Counted from the stretch's first letter, positions 1 through 8,797 are shown. The stretch is DNA of 64,000 nucleotides from Floccifex porci (GCF_009696175.1 NZ_VUMM01000002.1:124001-188000); one strand, 5' to 3'. Notes: generated from the sequence alone by a model not told the origin. Program-made: numbers and translations.

Positions 1-122
1 GAATCAGTATTTGTACGTAACGCATTGGCCATTTCCTGTAAAGCTCTGTTTTTCTGTTCTGTTGTTAAAGTAAGCATCTGTGATACTTCTTTTGCCTGCT
101 TCATAATATCTACTGTTTTCAT
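1..122 (-). CDS. proA: Gamma-glutamyl phosphate reductase, N-terminus only (cut by window edge)
   Basis: The first 40 codons of a leftward gene are visible, beginning MKTVDIMKQAKEVSQ; the rest lies outside the window. Its ATG overlaps the proB stop codon by four bases (ATGA), which indicates translational coupling. ProA reduces gamma-glutamyl phosphate to glutamate semialdehyde, the second step of proline synthesis. The N-terminal helix and the position right after proB support the call. No catalytic residues can be seen in this fragment. Confidence 0.8.
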   Translation of the reverse strand, partial: MKTVDIMKQAKEVSQMLTLTTEQKNRALQEMANALRTNTD

Positions 123-889
123 TCTTTTACCTCTTTTTTGAATAATGTTCCAATAAACTGATTTTCCATAATATCATACAAAATATCTGGATTTTTCCCA
201 TTGGCAATTACCATATCACAATTGGCTTTTGTGACAATCTGCGCTGCCTGCAATTTTGTGATCATTCCTCCCGTTCCTACTTTTGAAGAAGAATCTCCTG
301 CCAGTTTTAATATGGAATCATCAATTGTATCCACTACCTGAATCAGTTTCGCATTTTTTTCTTTTGAAGGATCAGAAGTATATAATCCATTAATATCCGA
401 TAATATAATATATAAATTCGCATTTAAACTTTTTGAAACGACCGCTCCTAATGTATCATTGTCTCCAATTTCAATTTCACTTGTCGAAATGGTATCATTT
501 TCATTAATGATGGGAATACAGGAATACTTTAATAATTTTTCAATCGTATTGATACAGTTTTCTTTACGCTGCTCAATGTCTTCTTTTGTCAACAATACCT
601 GTCCTACTGTATGATTGTATTCACTGAATAATTTATCATACGTATACATCAGTTCACACTGTCCAATCGAAGCAACTGCCTGTTTTCCCGGTAAAGTATC
701 TGGTTTATCTTTTAATCCCAGCTTTCCCATTCCCATCGCAATGGCGCCACTGGAAACCAGAATCAGTTCATTTCCTTCATTTTTAATATCGCTTAACACT
801 CTACATAAACTTTCCATTCTTCGAATGTTCAACAATCCTGTATTTGGATGCGTCAATGTAGAAGATCCCACTTTAACTACAACTCTCAT
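119..889 (-). CDS. proB: Glutamate 5-kinase, short form without PUA domain
   Basis: This protein of 256 residues phosphorylates the gamma-carboxyl of glutamate with ATP, the first committed step of proline synthesis in the cytoplasm. The amino-acid-kinase fold is clear: VVVKVGSSTL at the N-terminus, LVSSGAIAMG near residue 45, INENDTIS near 128, and GTGGMITKLQAA near 207. Many ProB proteins carry a C-terminal PUA domain and run to about 370 residues; this one stops after the kinase domain, as some Gram-positive versions do. The ATG has a GGGAGA ribosome site four bases upstream. proA follows with a four-base overlap, so the two form an operon. Confidence 0.95.
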   Translation of the reverse strand: MRVVVKVGSSTLTHPNTGLLNIRRMESLCRVLSDIKNEGNELILVSSGAIAMGMGKLGLKDKPDTLPGKQAVASIGQCELMYTYDKLFSEYNHTVGQVLLTKEDIEQRKENCINTIEKLLKYSCIPIINENDTISTSEIEIGDNDTLGAVVSKSLNANLYIILSDINGLYTSDPSKEKNAKLIQVVDTIDDSILKLAGDSSSKVGTGGMITKLQAAQIVTKANCDMVIANGKNPDILYDIMENQFIGTLFKKEVKE

Positions 890-974
890 TTTATTCTCCC
901 TTATAAAACCTTGTGTTTATTCTATCATATTTTAAAAATTTGTTGTAAAATTCATAGAGAAACGAGGAGTGTTT

Positions 975-1730
975 ATGTATACCGATTCACATTGTCATAT
1001 AACAGACGATTCTTTATACAATCGCATTGATGAAATTATGGAAAACTGTTTTAGTCAGAATGTATCGAATTTAATGGTCATATGCTGTAAAGAAACAGAT
1101 TTTATCAGAGCTTGTTCTCTAAAAGAAAAATATCCTTTTATTCGAATTGCTTTTGGATGGTTTCCAGGGGATGCGAAAGAAATAGCAGAATCACATTTTA
1201 AAATACTGGAAAAAAATATCGATAAAATTGATTGTATTGGTGAAATTGGTCTGGATTATTACTGGGATGATTCTTTCAAAGAAGAACAGAAAAGTATTTT
1301 TATTAAACAGATTTTACTTGCCAATCAATATCAGAAACCCATTGCGATCCATATGAGAAGCGCAACAAAAGATACATTGGATATTCTAAAAGAATATGCA
1401 CAGACAAAAATTCTTTTTCACTGTTTTTCTGGAAGCAAAGAAACGATGATGGAATGTTTAAAGTTAAATTCATATATTTCTTTTGCCGGACCCATCACAT
1501 TTAAAAATGCCAGACAGGCTCCTGAATGCATAATAAATTGTCCAGTGGATCACCTTTTAACGGAAACCGATTCTCCTTATTTATCACCAGTTCCTTTTCG
1601 TGGAAAGCAGAATGAGCCTAAAAATGTACAGTATGTCGTAAAAAAAATCTGTGAATTAAAACAGATCGAAGAGACTGTTTTATGTTCACAGATTGAAAAA
1701 AACTTTTATTCATTTTTTAATAAAAACTGA
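975..1730 (+). CDS. TatD-family metal-dependent hydrolase
   Basis: TatD-family proteins are TIM-barrel metallohydrolases with DNase or exonuclease activity. The 251-residue product shows the family marks: TDSHCHI at the N-terminus (HxH metal ligands), IGEIGLDYYWD near residue 92, PIAIHMRSA near 125, LFHCFSGS near 148 and LTETDSPYLSP near 198. I chose ATG 975 because GAGGAG at 964-969 sits five bases upstream; a GTG at 969 would lie inside that ribosome site. The gene converges on the ArsC/Spx-like gene, and their 3' ends overlap by 25 bases. Confidence 0.9.
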   Translation: MYTDSHCHITDDSLYNRIDEIMENCFSQNVSNLMVICCKETDFIRACSLKEKYPFIRIAFGWFPGDAKEIAESHFKILEKNIDKIDCIGEIGLDYYWDDSFKEEQKSIFIKQILLANQYQKPIAIHMRSATKDTLDILKEYAQTKILFHCFSGSKETMMECLKLNSYISFAGPITFKNARQAPECIINCPVDHLLTETDSPYLSPVPFRGKQNEPKNVQYVVKKICELKQIEETVLCSQIEKNFYSFFNKN

Positions 1731-2056
1731 TATTCATTTCCTATATAAATATTCTCTTTATCGATCACAATTGGACGCTTTACCAGCATTCCATTTTGTG
1801 CCAGCAAAGAAATCAGCTCTTCCTGTGAACAGACTGATTTCTTTTCTTTTATATTGAGTTCTCTATACAATTTTCCATGTGTATTAAATAAAGAATCCAA
1901 TTTAATTCCTTTTGAAATCCATATTTTGATTTCTTTTTCATCTGGATTGTCTTTAACAATATCTCGATATTCCACTTCATATTTTGCCTGTAATGCCTTA
2001 TAAGCTTTAATACAGGTTGAACAGCGTGGATATCCAATAAATAATATCTTATTCAT
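1706..2056 (-). CDS. ArsC/Spx-family protein with CxxC motif
   Basis: A 116-residue thioredoxin-fold protein of the ArsC/Spx/YffB family. The N-terminus reads ILFIGYPRCSTCIKA, with the family CxxC redox pair in CSTC, and VKRPIVID near residue 91 matches the arsenate reductase and Spx core. It could be a glutaredoxin-like reductase or a transcriptional regulator like Spx; the sequence alone does not decide. The ATG overlaps the end of prs by eight bases, so it is probably cotranscribed behind prs and glmU. Its 3' end overlaps the convergent tatD-like gene. Confidence 0.8.
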   Translation of the reverse strand: MNKILFIGYPRCSTCIKAYKALQAKYEVEYRDIVKDNPDEKEIKIWISKGIKLDSLFNTHGKLYRELNIKEKKSVCSQEELISLLAQNGMLVKRPIVIDKENIYIGNEYQFLLKNE

Positions 2057-3011
2057 GCTGATGTGCCAAAGCCGTATTTAAAGCTCCAGATAAAGAACTG
2101 TTATCTTCCACTGCACGAATTAAAGCTGCCATCAATGGAGCAACCGAAATCACTTTCATTTCTGGATATAATTTTTTATTTTCACTCTGATCAATGGTAT
2201 CTGTACAGATAAATTCTGTAATTTCTGAATTTGTTAAACGTTCAATGGCTGGACCAGATAAAATACCATGAGAGCATACCGCATAAACATCTTTTGCTCC
2301 CTTTTCTTTTAACATGTGAATTCCAGATACTAACGTTCCAGCTGTATCTACCATATCATCAATAATAACGGCTATACGACCATTTACATCTCCTAACAGA
2401 CCCATTGCTTCGGCAACATTTGGTCTTGGACGTCTTTTATCAATGATTGCAATCGGAGCATCCAGTTCCAATGCCAGATTACGTGCACGAACGGTTCCTC
2501 CATGATCTGGTGAAACCACAGTAACATCTTCTAAATTTTTATGTTTTAAATAATTAGCAATCAGTTTCAATGCAGAAATGTCATCGGCAGGAATATCAAA
2601 AAATCCCTGTTCCTGTGTCGCATGCAGATCCACTGTAACCACGCGATCAGCCCCTGCTGTTTCCAATAAACTTGCCACCAGTTTTGAAGTAATTGGCTGA
2701 CGAGGTTTAGCTTTACGGTCCTGTCTTGAATATCCAAAATAAGGAATAATACAGTTAATTGTGGATGCACTGGCACGTTTGCAGGCATCGATACCAATTA
2801 AAAGCTCCATCAGATTGTCATTGACTGGATTGTTGGTACTTTGCACAAAATATACATGTTTTCCACGAACCGACTCTCCCAATTCAACTAAGATTTCCCC
2901 ATCCGCAAAGTGATTGACTTTGCATTTTCCTAATTCAATTCCCAATTCTTTACAAATTCCATGTGCCAAGCCAACGCTTGATGATAAAGCAAATACAATT
3001 GTGTCTTTCAT
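2049..3011 (-). CDS. prs: Ribose-phosphate pyrophosphokinase (PRPP synthetase)
   Basis: This enzyme makes PRPP from ribose 5-phosphate and ATP for nucleotide, histidine, tryptophan and NAD synthesis. The 320 residues match the usual length of class I enzymes. Visible motifs are FADGEILVEL near residue 36, the flexible-loop region YSRQDRKAKPRQPITSKL near 95, VTVDLHATQEQGFFDIPAD near 125, and the PRPP-binding loop VIIDDMVDTAGTL near 216. A GGAGACGG ribosome site precedes the ATG. The glmU-prs order is conserved in many Gram-positives and links two nucleotide-sugar and nucleotide precursor genes. Confidence 0.97.
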   Translation of the reverse strand: MKDTIVFALSSSVGLAHGICKELGIELGKCKVNHFADGEILVELGESVRGKHVYFVQSTNNPVNDNLMELLIGIDACKRASASTINCIIPYFGYSRQDRKAKPRQPITSKLVASLLETAGADRVVTVDLHATQEQGFFDIPADDISALKLIANYLKHKNLEDVTVVSPDHGGTVRARNLALELDAPIAIIDKRRPRPNVAEAMGLLGDVNGRIAVIIDDMVDTAGTLVSGIHMLKEKGAKDVYAVCSHGILSGPAIERLTNSEITEFICTDTIDQSENKKLYPEMKVISVAPLMAALIRAVEDNSSLSGALNTALAHQHE

Positions 3012-3034
3012 TTGTCCGTCTCCTACTCTTTTAT

Positions 3035-4045
3035 CTAAACATTTTTAATGTTTAAACCATTTTCTTTTATATATTCAAAAGGACCAATTTTCTTTCCTTC
3101 CTGAATCGTTCCATTTTCTATTTTACTATTATCAATGCATACATGTTTACCAATATATGAATCGATAATTGTCGAATTTGAACAGATTTCAACATAATCA
3201 TCAATGACTGTATTTCCTGTAATTTCTACATTTGGATGAATGATCACATCATGTCCGATTTTTACATCTTTCCCAATCACCGTTCGTTTTGGATCAATAA
3301 TCTGAACTCCTTTTTTCATCCATTCTGTATTGATACGACTGGTCATCCATTCATAAGCTTTATTTAATTCCAGACAATCATTGATTCCCATCACTTCATC
3401 CCGGTCTTCAATCACCATTCCATTTACACGTTTACCCTGTGAAGATAAAATTTTTACCATATCCGTTAAATAATACTCATTCTGAGCATTGTTTGTCTGC
3501 AGCTTATCTAAATTTTCAAACAGATCTTCATTATTGAAACAATACATTCCTGCATTGATTTCTTTAATTTCTTTCTGTTTATCTGTACAGTCTTTTGCCT
3601 CAACAATTTCCATTACATTTCCTTGTTCATTACGAACAATTCTTCCATAATGAGCCCCATCTTCTAAAACAGACGTTAATAAAGTTAAAGAAGCATTTTC
3701 ATTAGCTTTAAATAATTTTTCCAGTGTTTCTGGTGTAATACAAGGACCATCTCCATTGATGACAACGGTCTGTCCTTTGGCTTCTTTTAACTGTGTACAC
3801 TGCATTACTGCATGTCCAGTTCCCAACTGAGGCATCTGCATCGCAAATTCACATTCTGGATAGGCATCCATAATACTTTGTGCCTGATACCCAACCACAA
3901 TCACAATTCTTTCGGTATGTACCGCTCTTAAAGCATCTAAAATATATCCCAGCATAGGACGATCAATAATCGGATGCATTAATTTGCTTAATTCCGATTT
4001 CATTCTTGTTCCTTTTCCTGCTGCTAAAACAATCGCATTTCGCAT
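3035..4045 (-). CDS. glmU: GlmU-like UDP-GlcNAc pyrophosphorylase, C-terminally truncated
   Basis: The N-terminal two thirds is a clear GlmU uridylyltransferase: VLAAGKGTRM at the start, MPQLGTGHAVMQ near residue 72, VINGDGPCI near 94 and INAGMYCFNN near 166. Full GlmU proteins have about 455 residues and add a left-handed beta-helix acetyltransferase; this one has 336 and ends soon after GKKIGPFEYIKEN, which corresponds to an early turn of the helix. The acetyltransferase catalytic region is therefore missing, and the following DNA does not encode it. ATG 4045 is chosen for its AAAGGAG ribosome site about five bases upstream. It should still make UDP-GlcNAc from GlcNAc-1-phosphate. Confidence 0.9.
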   Translation of the reverse strand: MRNAIVLAAGKGTRMKSELSKLMHPIIDRPMLGYILDALRAVHTERIVIVVGYQAQSIMDAYPECEFAMQMPQLGTGHAVMQCTQLKEAKGQTVVINGDGPCITPETLEKLFKANENASLTLLTSVLEDGAHYGRIVRNEQGNVMEIVEAKDCTDKQKEIKEINAGMYCFNNEDLFENLDKLQTNNAQNEYYLTDMVKILSSQGKRVNGMVIEDRDEVMGINDCLELNKAYEWMTSRINTEWMKKGVQIIDPKRTVIGKDVKIGHDVIIHPNVEITGNTVIDDYVEICSNSTIIDSYIGKHVCIDNSKIENGTIQEGKKIGPFEYIKENGLNIKNV

Positions 4046-4101
4046 ATTGTCTCCTTTCCACAATCCCTATACATTCTATCAATTTTTATATACTTTTCAA
4101 A

Positions 4102-4130
4102 CACAAAAAAGATAGTAAAACACTATCTTT
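4102..4130 (-). terminator. Rho-independent terminator of the coiled-coil membrane protein gene
   Basis: On the minus strand a 9-bp stem (AAAGATAGT / ACTATCTTT) with a five-base loop is followed by a run of T. The stem overlaps the stop codon of the gene at 4129-5451 and lies before glmU. Confidence 0.75.
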
Positions 4131-5451
4131 AATCTAATTCATCCAGCTGTTTCTGATAAACGCTGATTTTATTGGTTAGTTCATCCACCACATTCTGGGC
4201 ATCGTCCACTTCCTGCTGTGCCTGATTCATCGCAGACTGCGCATTGCTTGCTTCATTTTTGGCAGTATCCACCTTTGTCTGAGCCGTTGAAAGATTGGAT
4301 ACAGCTGTATTGTAATCCGATTGAAGAGCATCCATACTTGCCTTTGCACTTTCCACTTCTTTCCAGATCTGTTCACGTGTTTCTGTATCTGAATAATCTG
4401 TATTTAAATATTCCGTATACTTCATATTGTATGTATTCTGGTATGACTGATACGATGCAATGGTGCTATTGTATCCGTCCAGTACACTCTGTTCACTGCT
4501 TAATGTATTGGCTGCCTTGTTATAAGTGGCTGTTGCTTTATCTAAAGCTTCCTGTGCATCTTCCAGATCGGAACGGGCTCTGGATAAATCCGTTTTCAGA
4601 TCGTTAATTTTTTCTTTTAATTCTGCTTTCTTCTGAGCAGTTTCAGTATTGTTGTTCTTGGAATTCTCTTTTTCTTTACTTTTTGCCATAGCCAAAAGTT
4701 CATCAAAAGTACTTCCTGTTTTTGCTTCTAAAGCTTCATCAATCTGATTCTTCTGTTCTTTTGTCAGTTTATTATATTTGGATTCCAATTGAATGATTTC
4801 CTGTTTTTCATCCTCACTATAGAAATCATATCCATCGATCCAATCCATAATTTCCTGATAATACGCTTCCTGCTGTTCACTGCTGATTTCATCACTTGTA
4901 AAAGTCTGAACCAGTTTCACAACACCAAAAATTAATAAAATTGCTAAAAGGATTCCTAATACCGATGCCACGATTACCGCAACGGTCTTCGCTCCATTCT
5001 GTTTTGAAGATTTCTGCTTTCCTTCTTTTGAAGTTTTCTTTAAATGGATCGAAGAATCTTCTTTACCTTCCTTTTTAGATACTTTTTTACGAGTTAATTG
5101 AGGTCCTTTCTGATCTTCTAATAAAGATTGAATTTCATTGTCATCAATTACGACTGTACCCGAAACTGTATCTTTCTTTTCTTCCACTTTATTTGGATCA
5201 AAAGCCATAGTTCCAGATAAATTTTCTGGTTCTTTATTTGTATTGACATCCTTTGCCCCTAATACAATACGTGTATCACTGTCTTTTTCTTCCCTGACAA
5301 AAGAAGGAATTTCTGCTTCTTTTGATACATGTTTATTTACTCTTCTTTTTTTTGATTGAGCAAAAGCATCCATTTTCTGATTTAAAGTTTCATCTTCATA
5401 AGAATCCAGTAATCTGGAAATTTCATCTTGTTCTGTTTCTTTTCTTACCAT
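4129..5451 (-). CDS. Membrane-anchored coiled-coil protein of unknown function
   Basis: I do not recognise this 440-residue protein. Residues 1-155 are charged and probably cytoplasmic. A single membrane segment lies near 156-182 (VAVIVASVLGILLAILLIF), followed by a helical extracytoplasmic region; from about 270 to the end it is strongly coiled coil, rich in A, Q, D, S and K. The N-terminal part repeats a threonine followed by hydrophobic residues three times: DTRIVLG, SGTMAFD and SGTVVID. ATG 5451 has an AAAGGTGAT ribosome site; a GTG three codons upstream would overlap it. A role as an envelope scaffold or signalling protein is only a guess. Confidence 0.6.
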   Translation of the reverse strand: MVRKETEQDEISRLLDSYEDETLNQKMDAFAQSKKRRVNKHVSKEAEIPSFVREEKDSDTRIVLGAKDVNTNKEPENLSGTMAFDPNKVEEKKDTVSGTVVIDDNEIQSLLEDQKGPQLTRKKVSKKEGKEDSSIHLKKTSKEGKQKSSKQNGAKTVAVIVASVLGILLAILLIFGVVKLVQTFTSDEISSEQQEAYYQEIMDWIDGYDFYSEDEKQEIIQLESKYNKLTKEQKNQIDEALEAKTGSTFDELLAMAKSKEKENSKNNNTETAQKKAELKEKINDLKTDLSRARSDLEDAQEALDKATATYNKAANTLSSEQSVLDGYNSTIASYQSYQNTYNMKYTEYLNTDYSDTETREQIWKEVESAKASMDALQSDYNTAVSNLSTAQTKVDTAKNEASNAQSAMNQAQQEVDDAQNVVDELTNKISVYQKQLDELD

Positions 5452-5479
5452 ATCTATCACCTTTGCGTATACTATTCTA

Positions 5480-6112
5480 TCAAAACCTCTTTTGTTTTTC
5501 CATAGACTTTCCCTGAATCCACAAAGGATGTGCTGATAATAAAAAGATTTTTTCTGGATTTAATAAACGAATTCCACATTGGAGCGTATTCATAGATGTA
5601 CAGACATCATCAAATAAACAGATAGAAGAAGGTATGGTATACAATTCTTTTCTACAAATGACATTCTTTATATGTTCACGATTTTTACTTTCCGATTGTT
5701 TAATATTACTATTTTTATATAAAGGAGAATAAACATTTGACTGATATAAAATTTCAATATTTGGTTCAAACCCTCTTTGATAACGACTGAAATCACTGGA
5801 AGGTATAACACAGATGGAATGATATTTTGTGATTTTCTTAAATAAAGAATAACAATCATGTAAAAAAACTTCTTTTAAGGCAATGTCTCTTTGTTCCTTA
5901 AAACGAAAAAGAAGACGCTCTAAAAATTCATTGTATTCATAAAGTACATAAATCCATATTCCATTTATTTTATAGGCTCTTCTATGAAGGATAAACTGTT
6001 CTCTGCAGGATTGGCATATGCATTCATTTTCAAAAAACAATGAAGATAGAGAATCTATTTTATCATTACAGATTCTACATCTTTGTTCATCTGTTTTAAT
6101 TGATGAATACAT
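5480..6112 (-). CDS. comFC: ComFC-like phosphoribosyltransferase-fold competence protein
   Basis: The 210-residue product has an N-terminal zinc-finger region (CRICND then CICQSCREQF, two CxxC pairs) and a divergent phosphoribosyltransferase fold ending in ICLFDDVCTSMNTLQ, the PRPP-loop equivalent. ComF proteins support natural transformation and related DNA uptake. It follows comFA directly and overlaps it: ATG 6112 lies inside the comFA 3' end, with only a weak AAAAGA site before it, so translation probably depends on coupling. The exact start is uncertain. Conserved PRT residues look degenerate, as is usual for ComFC. Confidence 0.75.
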   Translation of the reverse strand: MYSSIKTDEQRCRICNDKIDSLSSLFFENECICQSCREQFILHRRAYKINGIWIYVLYEYNEFLERLLFRFKEQRDIALKEVFLHDCYSLFKKITKYHSICVIPSSDFSRYQRGFEPNIEILYQSNVYSPLYKNSNIKQSESKNREHIKNVICRKELYTIPSSICLFDDVCTSMNTLQCGIRLLNPEKIFLLSAHPLWIQGKSMEKQKRF

Positions 6113-7206
6113 TCTTTTATAGAAGGACTGATACTTTGACACAATAAAACTCCTTTTCCATAAGGATCCGAAAAACTTCTTCCCACTCTTCCTAATATTT
6201 GAATTAAAGTGGAAACTGTATAAACGATATGATCCGTTGAAAATACAATAACTGATACATCTGGAATGGTAATTCCTCTTTCTAATAAAGTGGTTGAAAT
6301 TAAACACTGAAATTTTTTTTGATGAAACTGGTCAATGATTTCATCTTTATTTGTGATTTGAGAATGGATAAATGAATTGGATACAAAAGGAAGTAAAAAA
6401 TAATGAAGCCAGATACAATCTTTTCTTCTGGGAACAAAAATAAGACATTGTTTCTCTTTCCATTTCTTAACATAGTATAAGATACAAAACAGCTGAATAA
6501 AGACAGGAGATACGATGACTTCTGGAATCAGTAAAGGTTTTCCATGAGGTCTTTGAAATAAGGTAACCACTTTGGATTTTTCCAAAAGCGTTTTATCTGG
6601 AGTCGCACTTAAATAGAGTTTCTGACCTGTACAGGATAAAGAAGCAATGGAAGATAAAACATCGTTACCAATATAAGGAAAAGCATCCACTTCATCCATG
6701 ATCAGTAAATCAAAGGCATAGGGATAACGATACAACTGATGCATCGTACAGACAATAATATCGCCATCTGTATCCTTTGTATAACCTTGCGTTACAGCAA
6801 CGATATGTAAAGATGGAAATATTTTCTGCAGTCGTTCTCTGATTTCTAATACAACCTGTCTTCGACTGATCGCAAATCCTACTTTTTTTCCTTGTGATAA
6901 ATAATAACAGATGCTTTCTAACGTAATTTCGGTTTTCCCTGCTCCTGTACAGGCATATAAAAAGACATCGTTTCCTTCTTTTAACAATTGACACACTTTA
7001 AAAGAAACTTCTTTCTGTTTTGTTGTCAGTTCATATTTTAATTTCGGCTGAATTTGAATGATTTTGTGAGTAAGGGAAACCGGTTTTATTTTAGTATTGG
7101 CATCCAGCCTGGAAAACATAATGCATTTACGACAATAATAGACTCCCTGATCAAAATAAAAATAAGCGGGATCGGTATTGGAACAGCGATAACATTTCAT
7201 ATTCAT
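6055..7206 (-). CDS. comFA: ComFA-like DNA helicase/translocase
   Basis: A DEAD-box-like superfamily 2 helicase that drives single-stranded DNA import in competence. The N-terminus holds a four-cysteine zinc finger (CYRCSNT ... YYCRKC). It is followed by Walker A (ACTGAGKTE near residue 85), a DEVD box (IMDEVDAFPY near 168), SATPDK near 198, and the helicase C motif LGRVGRSFSDPYGKG near 340. With 383 residues it is a little shorter than the Bacillus protein. ATG 7206 or 7200 is preferred; a TTG at 7227 lies inside the terminator of the upstream gene. Other competence genes are not in the window. Confidence 0.88.
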   Translation of the reverse strand: MNMKCYRCSNTDPAYFYFDQGVYYCRKCIMFSRLDANTKIKPVSLTHKIIQIQPKLKYELTTKQKEVSFKVCQLLKEGNDVFLYACTGAGKTEITLESICYYLSQGKKVGFAISRRQVVLEIRERLQKIFPSLHIVAVTQGYTKDTDGDIIVCTMHQLYRYPYAFDLLIMDEVDAFPYIGNDVLSSIASLSCTGQKLYLSATPDKTLLEKSKVVTLFQRPHGKPLLIPEVIVSPVFIQLFCILYYVKKWKEKQCLIFVPRRKDCIWLHYFLLPFVSNSFIHSQITNKDEIIDQFHQKKFQCLISTTLLERGITIPDVSVIVFSTDHIVYTVSTLIQILGRVGRSFSDPYGKGVLLCQSISPSIKECIHQLKQMNKDVESVMIK

Positions 7207-7213
7207 ATATACG

Positions 7214-7250
7214 AAAAAAAGAAGCAAATCAGAAAATTTTTGCTTCTTTT
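7214..7250 (-). terminator. Terminator of the aminotransferase gene
   Basis: On the minus strand a 12-bp stem (AAAAGAAGCAAA / TTTGCTTCTTTT) closes a 10-base loop and runs into T residues. It spans the last codons of the aminotransferase gene and excludes the earliest possible start of comFA. Confidence 0.75.
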
Positions 7251-8392
7251 ATTTGTTGAGCGGCTTTATAGATTTCTTGTTCATCCTGAACCAGTGCAAT
7301 ACGGACATATCGCTTTCCTTCCTGTCCAAATGCCTGTCCTGGAGTCATTACTACGCCTGCTTTTTCAAGCAGATCTTCTACAAATGCCATAGAATCCGTA
7401 TAGGAATCTGGAATTTTTGCCCACATAAACATCGTAGCTGGAGTAGATGGAATATTCCATCCAATTTCTTTAAACGCTTTGACCATTGCATCTCTTCGTC
7501 TCTGGTAAGCCAGACATGTCGATTGAATGCTTTCTTTTCCATTTTTTAAAGCTTCAATGGCTGCATATTGAATGGGCTTAAAAATCCCATAATCCATATT
7601 TGACTTTAATGTATCAAATGCTTTGATCATTTCCTTATTTCCTACACACACTCCCAATCGAGCTCCTGCCATACCAAATGTTTTAGAAAAAGAATTTAAT
7701 TCCACTCCAATTTCTTTCGCTTTTGGAAACGATAAAAAGCTTTTTCCTTTTTTTCCATCAAATACCAGTTCACTGTACGCATTATCATGCAATACCAAAA
7801 TATTATATTTATGCGCAAACGCAATCAATTCTTCATAAAATGAATCCGGTGCAATGGCACAGGTTGGATTGTTTGGATACGATACCACCATTAATTTAGC
7901 CTTTTTCGCAATTTCTTCATCAATTTCATCAAATTGTATCAAATATTGATTTTCTTCTTTTAAAGGCATGTAATGAACCTTAGCTCCTGCAATCTTTGGC
8001 CCATCACTAAAAATCGGATAATACGGATCAGGTACCAGTACGATATCTTCTGGATCACATATAGCCATAGGAAGAACACTTAAAGCCTGTTGAGAACCCG
8101 AGACACAAATCATTTCCTCATAGGATAGATCTACCTGGTAACGATCCTTATACCATTGTTGAATGGCTTCTTTCATTTCATCCATATCGGTAATGGCGTA
8201 TTTCCAGTTTTCAGGATCGTTCATTTTTTCTTTCATTGTATCAATGATAAAGGAAGCAGGCGCAATATTAGGAGAACCAATTGAAAAATCAATTACTTCT
8301 TTTCCTGTTCTTTGAATAAATTCTTCTTTCATCTTTTTAATTTCTGTAAAAATAGAAGTTCCAAATGCTTCCATTCGTTTTGCCTGTATCAT
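7229..8392 (-). CDS. PLP-dependent class I/II aminotransferase
   Basis: A 387-residue fold-type I aminotransferase. Visible marks are IDFSIGSPN near residue 36, the YPNNPT motif near 167, LHDNAYSELVFDG near 199, and the PLP lysine region NSFSKTFGMAGARLG near 232. The general pattern is that of aspartate or LL-diaminopimelate aminotransferases, but substrate cannot be read from sequence. The ATG has an AAAGGAGG ribosome site. It lies behind the rpmE terminator and before comFA, as a separate unit ending in its own terminator. Confidence 0.85.
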   Translation of the reverse strand: MIQAKRMEAFGTSIFTEIKKMKEEFIQRTGKEVIDFSIGSPNIAPASFIIDTMKEKMNDPENWKYAITDMDEMKEAIQQWYKDRYQVDLSYEEMICVSGSQQALSVLPMAICDPEDIVLVPDPYYPIFSDGPKIAGAKVHYMPLKEENQYLIQFDEIDEEIAKKAKLMVVSYPNNPTCAIAPDSFYEELIAFAHKYNILVLHDNAYSELVFDGKKGKSFLSFPKAKEIGVELNSFSKTFGMAGARLGVCVGNKEMIKAFDTLKSNMDYGIFKPIQYAAIEALKNGKESIQSTCLAYQRRRDAMVKAFKEIGWNIPSTPATMFMWAKIPDSYTDSMAFVEDLLEKAGVVMTPGQAFGQEGKRYVRIALVQDEQEIYKAAQQIKEAKIF

Positions 8393-8410
8393 AAAATCCT
8401 CCTTTTATTT

Positions 8411-8433
8411 AAAAAAGGTGTCTTTCGACACCT
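8411..8433 (-). terminator. Rho-independent terminator of rpmE
   Basis: The minus strand reads AGGTGTC, GAAA, GACACCT, then six T residues: a 7-bp stem with a GNRA tetraloop. It lies seven bases beyond the rpmE stop codon. Confidence 0.9.
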
Positions 8434-8439
8434 GATTTT

Positions 8440-8655
8440 TTATTTGTTGTTGAATCCGTATTTCTTGTTAAATTTTTCAATACGTCCTTGAGCAGCTGCG
8501 AAACGTTGACGTCCAGTAAAGAATGGGTGACAGTTACTACAAGTATCTACACGCAATTCATTTCCTTTGATTGTGCTTCCTGTTTCAAATTCAGCTCCGC
8601 ATGAAGTACAGATACATTTAACAGTGTGATAATTAGGATGAATTCCTTTTTTCAT
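8440..8655 (-). CDS. rpmE: 50S ribosomal protein L31 (zinc-binding form)
   Basis: L31 bridges the large and small ribosomal subunits. The 71 residues start [13 protein letters not shown], typical for L31, and carry two cysteine pairs (CICTSC near residue 14 and CSNC near 37), so this is the zinc-binding, cysteine-positive paralogue. Paralogues lacking the cysteines are made under zinc starvation in other bacteria. An AAGGAGG site precedes the ATG and a strong terminator follows, so it is a single-gene unit. Confidence 0.97.
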   Translation of the reverse strand: MKKGIHPNYHTVKCICTSCGAEFETGSTIKGNELRVDTCSNCHPFFTGRQRFAAAQGRIEKFNKKYGFNNK

Positions 8656-8761
8656 ACTATTTTCCTCCTTCCGCCTTAAACTCTTTGAGCCTAAAGTAAG
8701 TGCTATAAAATAATAACATCCCTATTTCTTTATTTCAAGCCCATTTTAAAAAAAAGTATCA

Positions 8762-8790
8762 TTGAATTTCTTTTACATTCCTTTTATAAT
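8762..8790 (+). promoter_or_regulatory. Sigma-A promoter giving a probably leaderless mRNA
   Basis: TTGAAT at 8762-8767, a 17-base spacer, and a perfect TATAAT at 8785-8790. The expected start point about seven bases downstream falls on the A of the ATG at 8798, and there is no ribosome-binding site between. Confidence 0.8.
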
Positions 8791-8797
8791 TTTGTTT

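Noticed and set aside
4369-4384. Second parS site (GTTCACGTGTTT)
   Set aside because: Only the CACGTG core fits; the outer bases break the symmetry of the consensus.
4218-4607. Plus-strand reading frame opposite the coiled-coil gene
   Set aside because: It is a shadow of the codon pattern of the minus-strand gene and has no ribosome site or recognisable protein features.
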